Assembly (NCBI GenBank): GCA_937899055.1
Contig: CALBPX010000008.1
Location: 1-14,012 of the forward strand
Direction of reading: 5' to 3'
From: an uncultured Bacteroidales bacterium
GTDB taxonomy: Bacteria; Bacteroidota; Bacteroidia; Bacteroidales; UBA932
DNA length: 14,012 bases
The translations under genes were made by a program, and so were the position numbers. Below the pieces are notes generated by a model. That model was not told the DNA's origin, searched no databases, and saw nothing but the letters and a program-made list of their open reading frames with translations. Of this stretch, positions 5,260 to 13,174 are shown piece after piece. The stretch's first letter is position 1; every line of letters starts with the position of its first letter.

Positions 5260-6918
5260 ATGGGAAAACAGTTTGCACGGTTAATAAACAGGGCCGCACT
5301 TTCATGGGGCAGAGGTTACCTCAAAGAGGTAGCCCGAAGCCTCACTCATGCCACGGAATTACAGGACAATGTTTTCCAAACCCTGATGAAGGGCGGACGG
5401 CAGACTCTCTTCGGAAAGGAGAGGAACTTTGACAGCATCAGGAATCTCAGCGATTTCCAGAGCCGTGTGAAACTTTCAGTCTATGACGACATGGTTCCGT
5501 ACATAAACCGCATCCGTCAGGGCCAAGACTATGTGCTGTGGAACCAGAAGGTACGTTGGTTTGCAAAAAGCAGCGGCACGTCTTCCGACAAAAGCAAGTT
5601 CATTCCGATTACCAGAGACTCGCTCTACGGAAGTCATTTCAAGGGTATGAAGATGATGCTCTTCAACTATGTGAACCTCAACCCCAGCAGCCGCATATTT
5701 TCTTCGTACGCCCTGACGCTGGGAGGAAGCGTTGCACCAGACGTAATGTCGGACCAAGACTCGCTGAAATCGCTGCTCAAGGGCAAGACCTTTGACGGAG
5801 ACCTATCCGCCGTAATGCTCCGCAACAGCCCCCGTATTGTAGAAATGCTGCGCACTCCGTCTAAGCAGACTGCCCTCGTAGCCGATTTTGCTGCCAAGGT
5901 GGACTTGATATGCAAAGAAAGCACAAAGAAAAACGTAAGCAACTTCTCCGGCGTTCCGAGCTGGAACCTGGTGCTTATGAACAAGATACTTGAATACACC
6001 GGCAAAGGCAACCTTCTGGAAGTATGGCCTGATATGGAACTGTTCATGCACGGGGGCATAAGCTTTGAACCCTACCGCCAGATATACCGCAGGCTCATTC
6101 CTTCGGACAAGATGCACTATCTGGAAAATTACAATGCTTCTGAGGGCTACTTTGCCTTCCAGGACACTTTGGACGATGCAAACGGCATGTTGCTTACTGT
6201 CAACAACGGCATATTCTACGAGTTCATTCCGTTTGACAGGTACGAACAGGCTCTTGACGGAGACAATTCCTGCATAGTTCCTCTTGAAGGAGTCTGCACG
6301 GACATTGACTATGCAATAGTGATTTCAACCGTGGGCGGACTTTGGAGATATATGCCGGAAGACCTTGTAAGGTTCACTTCCGTAAACCCCTACAGGCTCA
6401 AGGTTACAGGACGCACCAAGCTTTTCATAAATGCCTTTGGGGAGGAGCTTATGATAAACAATGCCGAACAAGCCATAGCCGCAGCCTCTGCCAAGGCCGG
6501 TCTTGAAATTACAGACTACACAGCCGCTCCTCAGTTCATGACAGTAGACGAGTCTTGTGGAAAGATTTCCGGAAGACATGATGCAAACATGGCTTCGGAC
6601 AACAGTTCCCTTATCCGCGGATACCATGTGTGGGCAATAGAATTCCAGGACAGCCTGCGCAATCCTCAAAGTCCGGACTTCAGCCAGAAGGCCGTAGATG
6701 AATTTGCAGAAATCCTGGACCAGGAAATCCAGAAAGTGAACTCAGACTATGAGGCAAAGCGTTCGCCGGGATCCACCATGCAAAATCTTAAGATCCTGCC
6801 CCTGGCTCCCGGAACTTTCTACAAGTGGATGGCCTTGAGAGGTAAGACCGGAGGACAGAACAAGGTTCCCCGTCTGTGGAAAGACCAGAAATACATCAGC
6901 CAGCTAAGAGAAATGTAA
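5260..6918 (+). CDS. GH3 family acyl-adenylate-forming enzyme
   Basis: Encodes 552 residues, full length for the GH3 family (plant JAR1-type acyl-amido synthetases and bacterial homologues). GH3 enzymes adenylate a carboxylic acid and usually transfer it to an amine. The three nucleotide-binding motifs are present: WFAKSSGTSSDKSK (100-113), YNASEGYFA (291-299), and RYMPEDLVRFT followed by GRTKLFINAFGEELMI (384 on). The bacterial substrate is unknown. Residues about 430-454 form a polar insertion before the VWAIEF strand that seems longer than usual. It starts 15 bp after the S41 stop, and the next gene starts 3 bp after its stop, so co-translation with the LuxE-like protein is likely. Cytoplasmic; no signal peptide. 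Confidence 0.9.
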   Translation: MGKQFARLINRAALSWGRGYLKEVARSLTHATELQDNVFQTLMKGGRQTLFGKERNFDSIRNLSDFQSRVKLSVYDDMVPYINRIRQGQDYVLWNQKVRWFAKSSGTSSDKSKFIPITRDSLYGSHFKGMKMMLFNYVNLNPSSRIFSSYALTLGGSVAPDVMSDQDSLKSLLKGKTFDGDLSAVMLRNSPRIVEMLRTPSKQTALVADFAAKVDLICKESTKKNVSNFSGVPSWNLVLMNKILEYTGKGNLLEVWPDMELFMHGGISFEPYRQIYRRLIPSDKMHYLENYNASEGYFAFQDTLDDANGMLLTVNNGIFYEFIPFDRYEQALDGDNSCIVPLEGVCTDIDYAIVISTVGGLWRYMPEDLVRFTSVNPYRLKVTGRTKLFINAFGEELMINNAEQAIAAASAKAGLEITDYTAAPQFMTVDESCGKISGRHDANMASDNSSLIRGYHVWAIEFQDSLRNPQSPDFSQKAVDEFAEILDQEIQKVNSDYEAKRSPGSTMQNLKILPLAPGTFYKWMALRGKTGGQNKVPRLWKDQKYISQLREM

Positions 6919-6921
6919 GAG

Positions 6922-8049
6922 ATGAATGTAGAACAATACATCAGCAGCATTTTCTCCATGGCTGAGAAAGAAGACAAAGAGGCCGGGTTCAAGGCTCTGG
7001 CTCTTGAAGCCTTTGAGTTTCAACGAGAGCATTGCCCGGTTTACAGAAACTATCTGGACCTCATAGGCAAAGGAGACTTACATCCAAAGGAGTTGGAAGA
7101 AATTCCCTTCCTTCCCATCCGGCTTTTCAAGAGCTGCAACATTTTGACGGACCCTCTTGTCAAAAATCCTGAACCTCAATCCGGCTCATATCATGGAACG
7201 GGCATTGTATTCACATCCAGTGCCACCACCGGCATGGTTCCTTCGCATCATATAGTGGCGGATGTAGGCGTTTACGAAAAAAGCTTCAAGGAAGCCTTCA
7301 GGATGTTCTACGGAGAAAGCGGAACATACAACCTGCTGGCCCTGCTCCCTTCATATCTGGAACGCAAAGGCTCATCGCTGATTTACATGGCCGACAGGCT
7401 TATACAGGACACCCGGGCAAAAGGCGCAGCCGGCGGCTTCTTTCTCTACGATCACCAGAACCTGCTGGATACCATCACAAGCCTGAACGTCAAAGACTCA
7501 GATACCTCTGCTCCTGCAAGCAAAACCGTGTTGCTGGGCGTGAGCTTTGCCCTGTTGGACTTTGCCGAGTTTGTAAAGGCCGGAATACCCGACGCCAAGG
7601 AACGGAAAGCCATCTTCAGCAATGTAGTTGTCATGGAAACCGGAGGCATGAAAGGCCGCGGACAGGAACTTTCCAGAGAGGTACTCCATTCTATACTCAG
7701 CGATGCCTTCTGCACGCCCAGCATCCACTCCGAATACGGAATGTGCGAACTGCTCAGCCAGGCCTATTCTACCTCTTGTGACGGACTCTTTGTTTCTCCT
7801 CCGTGGATGAGGGCCCTGGTCAGAGATCTTCATGACCCGTTCAGAGTAATTGACGCACAGTCAAAAGACTGCGGCTACAAGGCGAGCGGAGCCCTGAACA
7901 TCATAGACCTTGCAAACATACATTCTTGCTGCTTTATAGAAACCGAAGACCGCGGAACCGTCTGCTGCACAGACAACACATTAAAGTTCAGCGTAGATGG
8001 GCGCATCAGCAACGCCGAACTCCGGGGTTGCAACATGCTCATAGAATAA
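6922..8049 (+). CDS. LuxE-like acyl-protein synthetase
   Basis: Encodes 375 residues, close to LuxE length. LuxE activates a fatty acid with ATP and carries it as a thioester on a C-terminal cysteine for the bioluminescence reductase; the Bacteroidota homologues have no luciferase partner and their acid is unknown. Recognisable parts are CPVYRNY near 38-44, PFLPIRLFKS (~58-67), the nucleotide-binding-like FTSSATTG (97-104), METGGMKGRG, HSEYGMCELLSQAY (adenylating-enzyme YG-x-x-E motif), and a C-terminal RGC with C370 in the position expected for the acyl-carrying cysteine. The assignment is by motif and length. It is immediately downstream of GH3, which is also an acyl-activating enzyme. It converges with the DUF2723 gene with only 18 bp between stops and no obvious terminator hairpin. 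Confidence 0.82.
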   Translation: MNVEQYISSIFSMAEKEDKEAGFKALALEAFEFQREHCPVYRNYLDLIGKGDLHPKELEEIPFLPIRLFKSCNILTDPLVKNPEPQSGSYHGTGIVFTSSATTGMVPSHHIVADVGVYEKSFKEAFRMFYGESGTYNLLALLPSYLERKGSSLIYMADRLIQDTRAKGAAGGFFLYDHQNLLDTITSLNVKDSDTSAPASKTVLLGVSFALLDFAEFVKAGIPDAKERKAIFSNVVVMETGGMKGRGQELSREVLHSILSDAFCTPSIHSEYGMCELLSQAYSTSCDGLFVSPPWMRALVRDLHDPFRVIDAQSKDCGYKASGALNIIDLANIHSCCFIETEDRGTVCCTDNTLKFSVDGRISNAELRGCNMLIE

Positions 8050-8067
8050 GCGGCAATCGGTTTGCTC

Positions 8068-11000
8068 TTAAACCTTGGCCTGCGGCTCATCGTCTTCCGG
8101 AAGCGTCTGACCGGTCAGAGTCTGCAGGTAAGAGTTTACAATCCTGCGGATATCGGCCGACTTGTCGTTCAGCCCGGCACTCTTGTAAGTATCGGCAACC
8201 CATATCAGATAGTAGAGGTTGTTCTGCAACTTTTCCCACGAGAAAAGTTCTCCGTGATAAGGTTTGGAAAACATCTTGATATGCTGGAGGGTCTCGTTCG
8301 TAAACCTGTCTCCCAAATCTTCTCCCTTTTCTGGCTGACCGCACGCAAAATACAGGCTGATTGCATCCAGAACGGCCATGTCGTTCAGGCTGGATATCAG
8401 GGAATTGTTCAGCGGGAAATTACTCTGCGGCATAACCGTCTGCATCTTGTCCAGAACCTGTACGGCACGCTCCGGCTGACTGTCCATAGCCAACAACTTG
8501 GCCGTGTTGGTCATCAGGTCTCTCATGGAAAGCAGGGAGTTGAACGTCAGCATGTTCTGGTAGTCGATATTTACCGGAGCCTTGAGAGCATCCATCTTGT
8601 AAAGATCCATTACCCTGTGGTAAAGAGTGTCCGCTCCGGGGTTCTGGTCTATGTTGTCGTTACGGCGGCCGGTCTGGCTCTTGATAGGAACGAGCTTGAA
8701 CCCGAACCCTTCCCACTGAAGATAGTCCTTGATTCCTATGTTGATGTCTCCGCCTCTCTGCAGGAAATAGATTGGACGGTCCCAGTTGTAGTTGGAAAGC
8801 AGGTCGAGTATCATCAGCGATGTCTTTTCTATGCTGTTAACTCCGTCTGAAATGTCGAACTGTACCGTATCCAGAATCTTGTCGTAGTCTTTAGGTGAAA
8901 CAATTCCGTACTTGATTACATTCTCCTTGTTTACCGGAATGGTGAAATGACGCCCGGCAATGATTCCGTGATCTTTGCCGTCGCCCATAGGGACAACAAC
9001 CGAAGGATCCTTGAGTATCTTTATGATGTCCTTTGCCGTTATGGGTACCTTGATGTAGTCCGTAACCGGAACAAAGTCGTTCTTGCCGTAATAGTAGTCT
9101 TTCTTTTCCAGAGTGAACGGAACCGGCTCGCTTTCGTACTGCTTGCACCTCATCTGGTCTATGTACCAGTCTGTTCCAAGCAGGCTCGTGTTCATGATCC
9201 GGACATCGGTCCTCACGCCCTCAACCTCCTGGATGTACCACAGAGGGAAGGTATCGTTGTCGCCGTGGGTTACCAGGATTGCGTTCTGGCCCAGGCCCGC
9301 AAGATAGTTGTATGCCATTTCGCGGACGGTGTATCTTCCGCTGCGGTCATGGTCGTCCCAGGTCTGTGAAACCATCTGCACCGGAACTGCAAGGCACAGG
9401 GCGGCAGCAACAACAGACGGAGCCGCCTTCTTGGTCTTGAACAGCTTTTCAAATACATCGCCGAGCCAGATTGCGGCAAAACCAATCCAGATTGTAAACG
9501 CATAGAACGAACCGGCATAAGCATAATCCCTCTCTCTGGGCTGGTACGGAGGCTGGTTGAGATAGAGCACTACGGCAATTCCGGTAAGGAAGAACAACAG
9601 GAAGGTAACCAGGGTGTTGCGCTTGTCGTGACGGAGCTGGTACAGCAGTCCTATGATTCCAAGGATGAGTGGCAGGAAGTAGAAATGGTTCTTAGCCCGG
9701 CTGCGCACTACATAGTCCGGACCTTCGCTCTGGTCGCCGAGATGAGCCCTGTCTATGAAGCCTATTCCGCTTTCCCAGTTTCCTTTGAAGATATCTCCGG
9801 GAACCGTTGCGTGGAGGTCGTTCTGACGGCCTACAAAGTTCCAGAAGAAATATCTCCAGTACATAAAGTTTATCTGGTATCCGAACAGATATTTTATGTT
9901 GGCTGCTGCTGACGGTGCGTTGTTGGCCCCAACTCCTTTGCCTTCTGTGTACATCTGGTAGAAATTCTCGTAGCCAGGGTCTGCCGCGGACCACATACGG
10001 GGCATCAGAACCTTGTCGCCATATACGGGCTGAGCCGGACCGTCCAGACGGAGATATTTTCCGGAGGCATTGTCATAGTTGTAATAGTCTGGAGTTTCCA
10101 CGCTGGTCATTCTTGAACGGAAGGTTTGTCCGTAGAGCAGCGGAGCCGAACCATACTGTTCGCGGTTCAGATACCTTACGAGCGTGTATGGGTTGTCCGG
10201 CTGGTATTCGTTCGTAGGAGTGTTGACCGATGAACGGATTACTACAACCGCAAAAATCGAATAGCCGAGGATGATGGCCAACGTACATAGGAACACATTG
10301 TTCCAGAGGGCTTTGCCGCTCTTGTATGAACGGTAGGCTCCATAGCAGCAGGCCGCTATGATAAACAGCACGAAGAATGCCGCGCCGCTGTTCTTGGGCA
10401 AAGAAAATCCGTTTACGAAAATGCGGTCAACAAAGGCCGACAGGGCCGGCAGGTAAGGTATGATAATCCAGTTGATTAAAATCAGAATCAGGCATGAAAC
10501 AAAGAACGCCTTCCACGCCCCCCAGACAGTGACCTTGCATTTGCGGTAGTAGTACAGCATTCCAAGGGCCGGAATGGTCAGAAGGTTCAGAAGATGAATG
10601 CCTATGGAAAGGCCCATTATGAAGGCTATCAGAACAAGCCATCTGTTAGCGTATGGTTCGTCCGCCTTTTCTTCCCACCTGAGCATAGCCCAGAAAACCA
10701 GCGCCGTAGCCAGACTGCTCATAGCATAAACTTCGCCCTCAACTGCCGAAAACCAGAACGTATCGGACCAGCAGTAAGCCAGAGATCCTACGAGGCCTGC
10801 GGCTATGATTTTGACGGCATCCGACGCACCAGGCAAATAGGACTGCCCGCTGGACTTTTTCTCCAAAAGCCTGCGTGAAAGATGCACTATGGTAAGGTAC
10901 AGAAGCATGATGGTCAGAGCCGAACAGATGGCGCTCATTGCATTTACCATCATTGCCGCATGATCCTTGTCTGCAAACAGCGTAAAGAATCTTGCAAGCA

Positions 11001-11181
11001 CCTGGAACGTAGGGTTTCCCGGAGGATGTCCGACTTCCAGCTTGTATGACGAGGCTATGAACTCCCCACAATCCCAGAAACTGGCCGTAGGCTCTATGGT
11101 GGACAGGTATGTGAAGGATGCTATGGCAAGAACCACTGCCGCCACTATATTGTTGATGCGGTTGAATTTTTTTAATTCCAT
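8068..11181 (-). CDS. DUF2723/TMEM260-like multi-pass membrane protein, putative GT-C glycosyltransferase
   Basis: Encodes about 1,037 residues. The N-terminal half carries many hydrophobic segments and the DUF2723 hallmark TIEPTASFWDCGEF (with D37/E40) followed by GHPPGNP (51-57), a layout like GT-C enzymes with a catalytic acid in the first periplasmic loop. Human TMEM260 of this family is an O-mannosyltransferase, so a protein glycosylation role is plausible but unproven here. The C-terminal half has a soluble region (for example THGDNDTFPLWYIQ). I chose the ATG at 11181 (MELKKFNRINN) over the one at 11202: the matching -7 element at 11207-11214 would start transcription near 11200, leaving the longer start without a leader, and family members normally begin like the shorter form. 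Single-gene transcription unit, divergent from SUI1. Confidence 0.88.
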   Translation of the reverse strand: MELKKFNRINNIVAAVVLAIASFTYLSTIEPTASFWDCGEFIASSYKLEVGHPPGNPTFQVLARFFTLFADKDHAAMMVNAMSAICSALTIMLLYLTIVHLSRRLLEKKSSGQSYLPGASDAVKIIAAGLVGSLAYCWSDTFWFSAVEGEVYAMSSLATALVFWAMLRWEEKADEPYANRWLVLIAFIMGLSIGIHLLNLLTIPALGMLYYYRKCKVTVWGAWKAFFVSCLILILINWIIIPYLPALSAFVDRIFVNGFSLPKNSGAAFFVLFIIAACCYGAYRSYKSGKALWNNVFLCTLAIILGYSIFAVVVIRSSVNTPTNEYQPDNPYTLVRYLNREQYGSAPLLYGQTFRSRMTSVETPDYYNYDNASGKYLRLDGPAQPVYGDKVLMPRMWSAADPGYENFYQMYTEGKGVGANNAPSAAANIKYLFGYQINFMYWRYFFWNFVGRQNDLHATVPGDIFKGNWESGIGFIDRAHLGDQSEGPDYVVRSRAKNHFYFLPLILGIIGLLYQLRHDKRNTLVTFLLFFLTGIAVVLYLNQPPYQPRERDYAYAGSFYAFTIWIGFAAIWLGDVFEKLFKTKKAAPSVVAAALCLAVPVQMVSQTWDDHDRSGRYTVREMAYNYLAGLGQNAILVTHGDNDTFPLWYIQEVEGVRTDVRIMNTSLLGTDWYIDQMRCKQYESEPVPFTLEKKDYYYGKNDFVPVTDYIKVPITAKDIIKILKDPSVVVPMGDGKDHGIIAGRHFTIPVNKENVIKYGIVSPKDYDKILDTVQFDISDGVNSIEKTSLMILDLLSNYNWDRPIYFLQRGGDINIGIKDYLQWEGFGFKLVPIKSQTGRRNDNIDQNPGADTLYHRVMDLYKMDALKAPVNIDYQNMLTFNSLLSMRDLMTNTAKLLAMDSQPERAVQVLDKMQTVMPQSNFPLNNSLISSLNDMAVLDAISLYFACGQPEKGEDLGDRFTNETLQHIKMFSKPYHGELFSWEKLQNNLYYLIWVADTYKSAGLNDKSADIRRIVNSYLQTLTGQTLPEDDEPQAKV

Positions 11182-11206
11182 GCTTTCTTGGTTTTCGTAC
11201 ATCTGA

Positions 11207-11214
11207 CAAATGTA
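11207..11214 (-). promoter_or_regulatory. -7 promoter element of the DUF2723 gene
   Basis: On the minus strand this reads TACATTTG, a perfect TAnnTTTG match. Expected transcription start is around 11200, placing the ATG at 11181 about 20 nt into the transcript and supporting that start. A convincing -33 element is not seen. Confidence 0.6.
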
Positions 11215-11215
11215 C

Positions 11216-11223
11216 TATTTTTG
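11216..11223 (+). promoter_or_regulatory. -7 promoter element of the SUI1-DUF4271-hemD-rnpA/yidD operon
   Basis: TATTTTTG matches TAnnTTTG and sits one base from the opposing -7 element at 11207-11214. Expected transcription start is around 11230, so the ATG at 11210 lies upstream of the transcript and the real SUI1 start must be 11243. Confidence 0.65.
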
Positions 11224-11242
11224 CGGCAAGAAACCTAAGATT

Positions 11243-11587
11243 ATGGGAAAGAACGATTGGAAAAAGAGAGACGGAGTGGTATTCTCAACCAATCCCGATT
11301 TCAAATATGACATCGGCGAACAAGATGACATTCAGACACTTCCTCCCGACAAGCAAAAGCTTATCGTAACCATAGACAGAAGCGGCCGGGCCGGAAAGCA
11401 GGTAACCCTGGTCAAAGGCTTTGCCGGAACGGATGAAGACCTGGCGGCACTGGGTAAAAAACTCAAGACCAGATGCGGCGTAGGAGGCAGTTGCAAAGAC
11501 GGTGAAATCATCATCCAGGGAGACTTCAGAGACAAGGTTACCGAACTCCTTAAGGAAGACGGATATAACGCAAAAAGAGGCAATTAG
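11243..11587 (+). CDS. SUI1/YciH family translation factor
   Basis: Encodes 114 residues, the usual length of bacterial eIF1/SUI1 homologues (YciH). The SUI1 domain is clear: a basic RSGRAGKQVTLVKGF strand-loop followed by LGKKLKTRCGVGGSCKDGEI and IIQGDFRDKV, including the conserved CGxGG-x-KDG turn. Family members bind the small ribosomal subunit; the bacterial role in initiation fidelity or stress is less certain. An upstream in-frame ATG at 11210 was rejected because it overlaps the promoter and the peptide it would add is not family-like. First gene of the operon; its stop is one base before the DUF4271 start. Confidence 0.92.
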   Translation: MGKNDWKKRDGVVFSTNPDFKYDIGEQDDIQTLPPDKQKLIVTIDRSGRAGKQVTLVKGFAGTDEDLAALGKKLKTRCGVGGSCKDGEIIIQGDFRDKVTELLKEDGYNAKRGN

Positions 11588-11588
11588 C

Positions 11589-12173
11589 ATGTTTGATTTC
11601 AGTTTCTTCCACATAGAAACCGATTTGGACAAACTTCTGAACATGGGAATCGTAGTGGTTCTCATAATCTTCTTCCTGATTGCCACTGAAAAAATTTCGG
11701 AGGGCTTCGTAAATGCCTTCCGTTCTGCGTTCAACATCAAGCTGCAGGAAGAGATAGACGACGAACTTGCACTGGGTTCATCCAGAGACATTGCTGCCCT
11801 TTTCATCGTACCTGCGGCGCTGTTCGCAGTAGCTCCATCGCTGAGGATATTTCTCTTCCTTTTAATAGGCGCGGCCTTGTATCTTGCTGTAAAATACGGT
11901 ATTATGGCAGTTTTGGATTATGTCAACCAAACTGGCATATTCAAATTCATAGGCAGAATGGGAATAAATTATCTTATAACGGGAGCCTCGCTGCTGTTTC
12001 TTGCCCGCATAAATCCCAAGTTTTCAGTGCTTTGTACCATACCTTTCGTTTTGTATCTGATAATGGCGTCAAGAATAATATTCAAAAACAATTTTTCTGT
12101 TTTTTTCTACATTTTGTACCTTTGCACCCTGGAACTGCTTCCGGCAGCTCTCCTTATTAGATTGTTTTTGTAA
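11589..12173 (+). CDS. DUF4271 family membrane protein
   Basis: Encodes 194 residues. The function of DUF4271 is unknown; it is a Bacteroidota family usually found next to hemD. Hydrophobic segments lie at about 20-32, 69-82, 85-103, 127-140, 147-165 and 170-192, consistent with an inner-membrane protein. The C-terminal FYILYLCTLELLP is the recognisable family end. The frame is open further upstream to 11502, but the ATG at 11589 directly follows the SUI1 stop (tagcATG) and leaves out 29 polar residues that overlap the SUI1 domain in another frame. Its stop overlaps the hemD start as TAATG, indicating translational coupling. Confidence 0.85.
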   Translation: MFDFSFFHIETDLDKLLNMGIVVVLIIFFLIATEKISEGFVNAFRSAFNIKLQEEIDDELALGSSRDIAALFIVPAALFAVAPSLRIFLFLLIGAALYLAVKYGIMAVLDYVNQTGIFKFIGRMGINYLITGASLLFLARINPKFSVLCTIPFVLYLIMASRIIFKNNFSVFFYILYLCTLELLPAALLIRLFL

Positions 12174-13171
12174 TGGCAATTAAGAACATACTCATAGCCC
12201 AACCAGGAGTGGCAAGTGCCAATCCCAACTACACAAACTTGATGAGAAAGTACAATGTCAAGATTGACTTTAAGCCTTTCTTCAGTTTGATACCTCTGAC
12301 ACTCAGAGAGTTCAGGGCTCAAAAAATTAACATTCCGGACTATACCGCAATAGTGTTCACTTCAAAGGGCACCATAGACGCCTTCTTCCAACTTTGTGGC
12401 GAGCTGAGGATAAAAGTTCCGGACAGCCAGAAGTATTTCTGCACTTCCGAGAGCCTTTCCTACTATCTGCAAAAGCACATCATCTACCGCAAGAGAAAAA
12501 TTTTCTTCGGCGATGGAACTTTCCGCTCGGTGGTGGATCTGGCAAAGAAGGACAAGCACAAGAATGAAAACGTCCTGATTGCTTCGCCCGACCATATCTA
12601 TCCGGAATGGATACAGATGTTCAAGGAAGCAAATCTGAAGTTTGCTCCTGCGGTTGTGGCAAAGTTCGTGGATAACGACCTTAAAGGCCTGCGCCTGGAA
12701 GATTATCAGCTTATTGCATTCTACAGCGCCTTGGATGTAACTTCGCTGAAGAACAACTTTCCGGACTTCAGACAGAACGGCATCAAGTTCATAGCTTTTG
12801 GCGCCGGAATAAGAAAGGCCATGAAGGAAGCCGGGCTGGAATATGCAATCGGCGGCCCTACTCCGGAGTTTCCGGCTCTGTTGAACGCTCTTGAAAAGCT
12901 TATTCAGGAGCCTGATTTCCACCAGACCGAACTGCCTAAAGACCCTGAACCCGCAGAGAAGCCTGCTGCAAAGGCTCCGGCCAAGAAAACCGCTGCAAAA
13001 GCAACTGCTGCAAAGGCTCCGGCCAAGAAGACCGCTGCAAAAGCAACTGCCGCAAAGGCTTCGGCCAAAAAGCCTGCTGCAAAAGCAACTGCCGCAAAGG
13101 CTCCGGCCAAAAAGCCCGTAGCCAAGACTCCTGCAAAGAAAGCCCCCGCCAAAAAGCCGGCAAAGAAATAA
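12173..13171 (+). CDS. hemD: Uroporphyrinogen-III synthase with Lys/Ala-rich C-terminal tail
   Basis: Encodes 332 residues. HemD cyclises hydroxymethylbilane to uroporphyrinogen III in tetrapyrrole synthesis. Residues 1-245 match the Bacteroidota HemD pattern: ILIAQPG (6-12), KIDFKPF, TAIVFTSKGTIDAFF, KYFCTSESLSYYLQKHI, RKRKIFFGDG, LIAFYSALDVTSLKNNFP, FIAFGAGIRKAMKEAGL and PTPEFPALLNAL. The normal protein ends near residue 250. Here residues 246-332 form a tail; from 266 to the end it uses only Ala, Lys, Pro, Thr, Ser and Val, arranged as repeats of AKAPAKKTAAKATA, much like histone-H1-type or AlgP-type tails. The start is fixed by TAATG overlap with DUF4271. Tail function is unknown; nucleic-acid or polyanion binding is an inference from charge. 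Confidence 0.9.
   Translation: MAIKNILIAQPGVASANPNYTNLMRKYNVKIDFKPFFSLIPLTLREFRAQKINIPDYTAIVFTSKGTIDAFFQLCGELRIKVPDSQKYFCTSESLSYYLQKHIIYRKRKIFFGDGTFRSVVDLAKKDKHKNENVLIASPDHIYPEWIQMFKEANLKFAPAVVAKFVDNDLKGLRLEDYQLIAFYSALDVTSLKNNFPDFRQNGIKFIAFGAGIRKAMKEAGLEYAIGGPTPEFPALLNALEKLIQEPDFHQTELPKDPEPAEKPAAKAPAKKTAAKATAAKAPAKKTAAKATAAKASAKKPAAKATAAKAPAKKPVAKTPAKKAPAKKPAKK
12968..13117 (+). repeat. 42-bp tandem repeats encoding the HemD tail
   Basis: Three 42-bp units (12968-13009, 13010-13051, 13052-13093) and a partial fourth (13094-13117) encode the 14-residue repeat AKAPAKKTAAKATA and variants. Units 1 and 2 differ at only two positions, indicating recent duplication; unit 3 has several substitutions. 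Being a multiple of three, copy-number change would lengthen or shorten the tail without a frameshift. Confidence 0.93.
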
Positions 13172-13174
13172 TTG

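Noticed and set aside
8050..8067. Bidirectional terminator between the convergent LuxE-like and DUF2723 genes
   Set aside because: The 18-bp gap has no stem-loop of useful length.
8062..8850. A 262-residue plus-strand frame opposite the DUF2723 gene
   Set aside because: It is antisense to a long gene with clear family motifs and shows no domain of its own.
11210..11242. Upstream in-frame ATG extension of the SUI1 gene
   Set aside because: The codon lies within the promoter, upstream of the predicted transcription start, and the added residues are not family-like.
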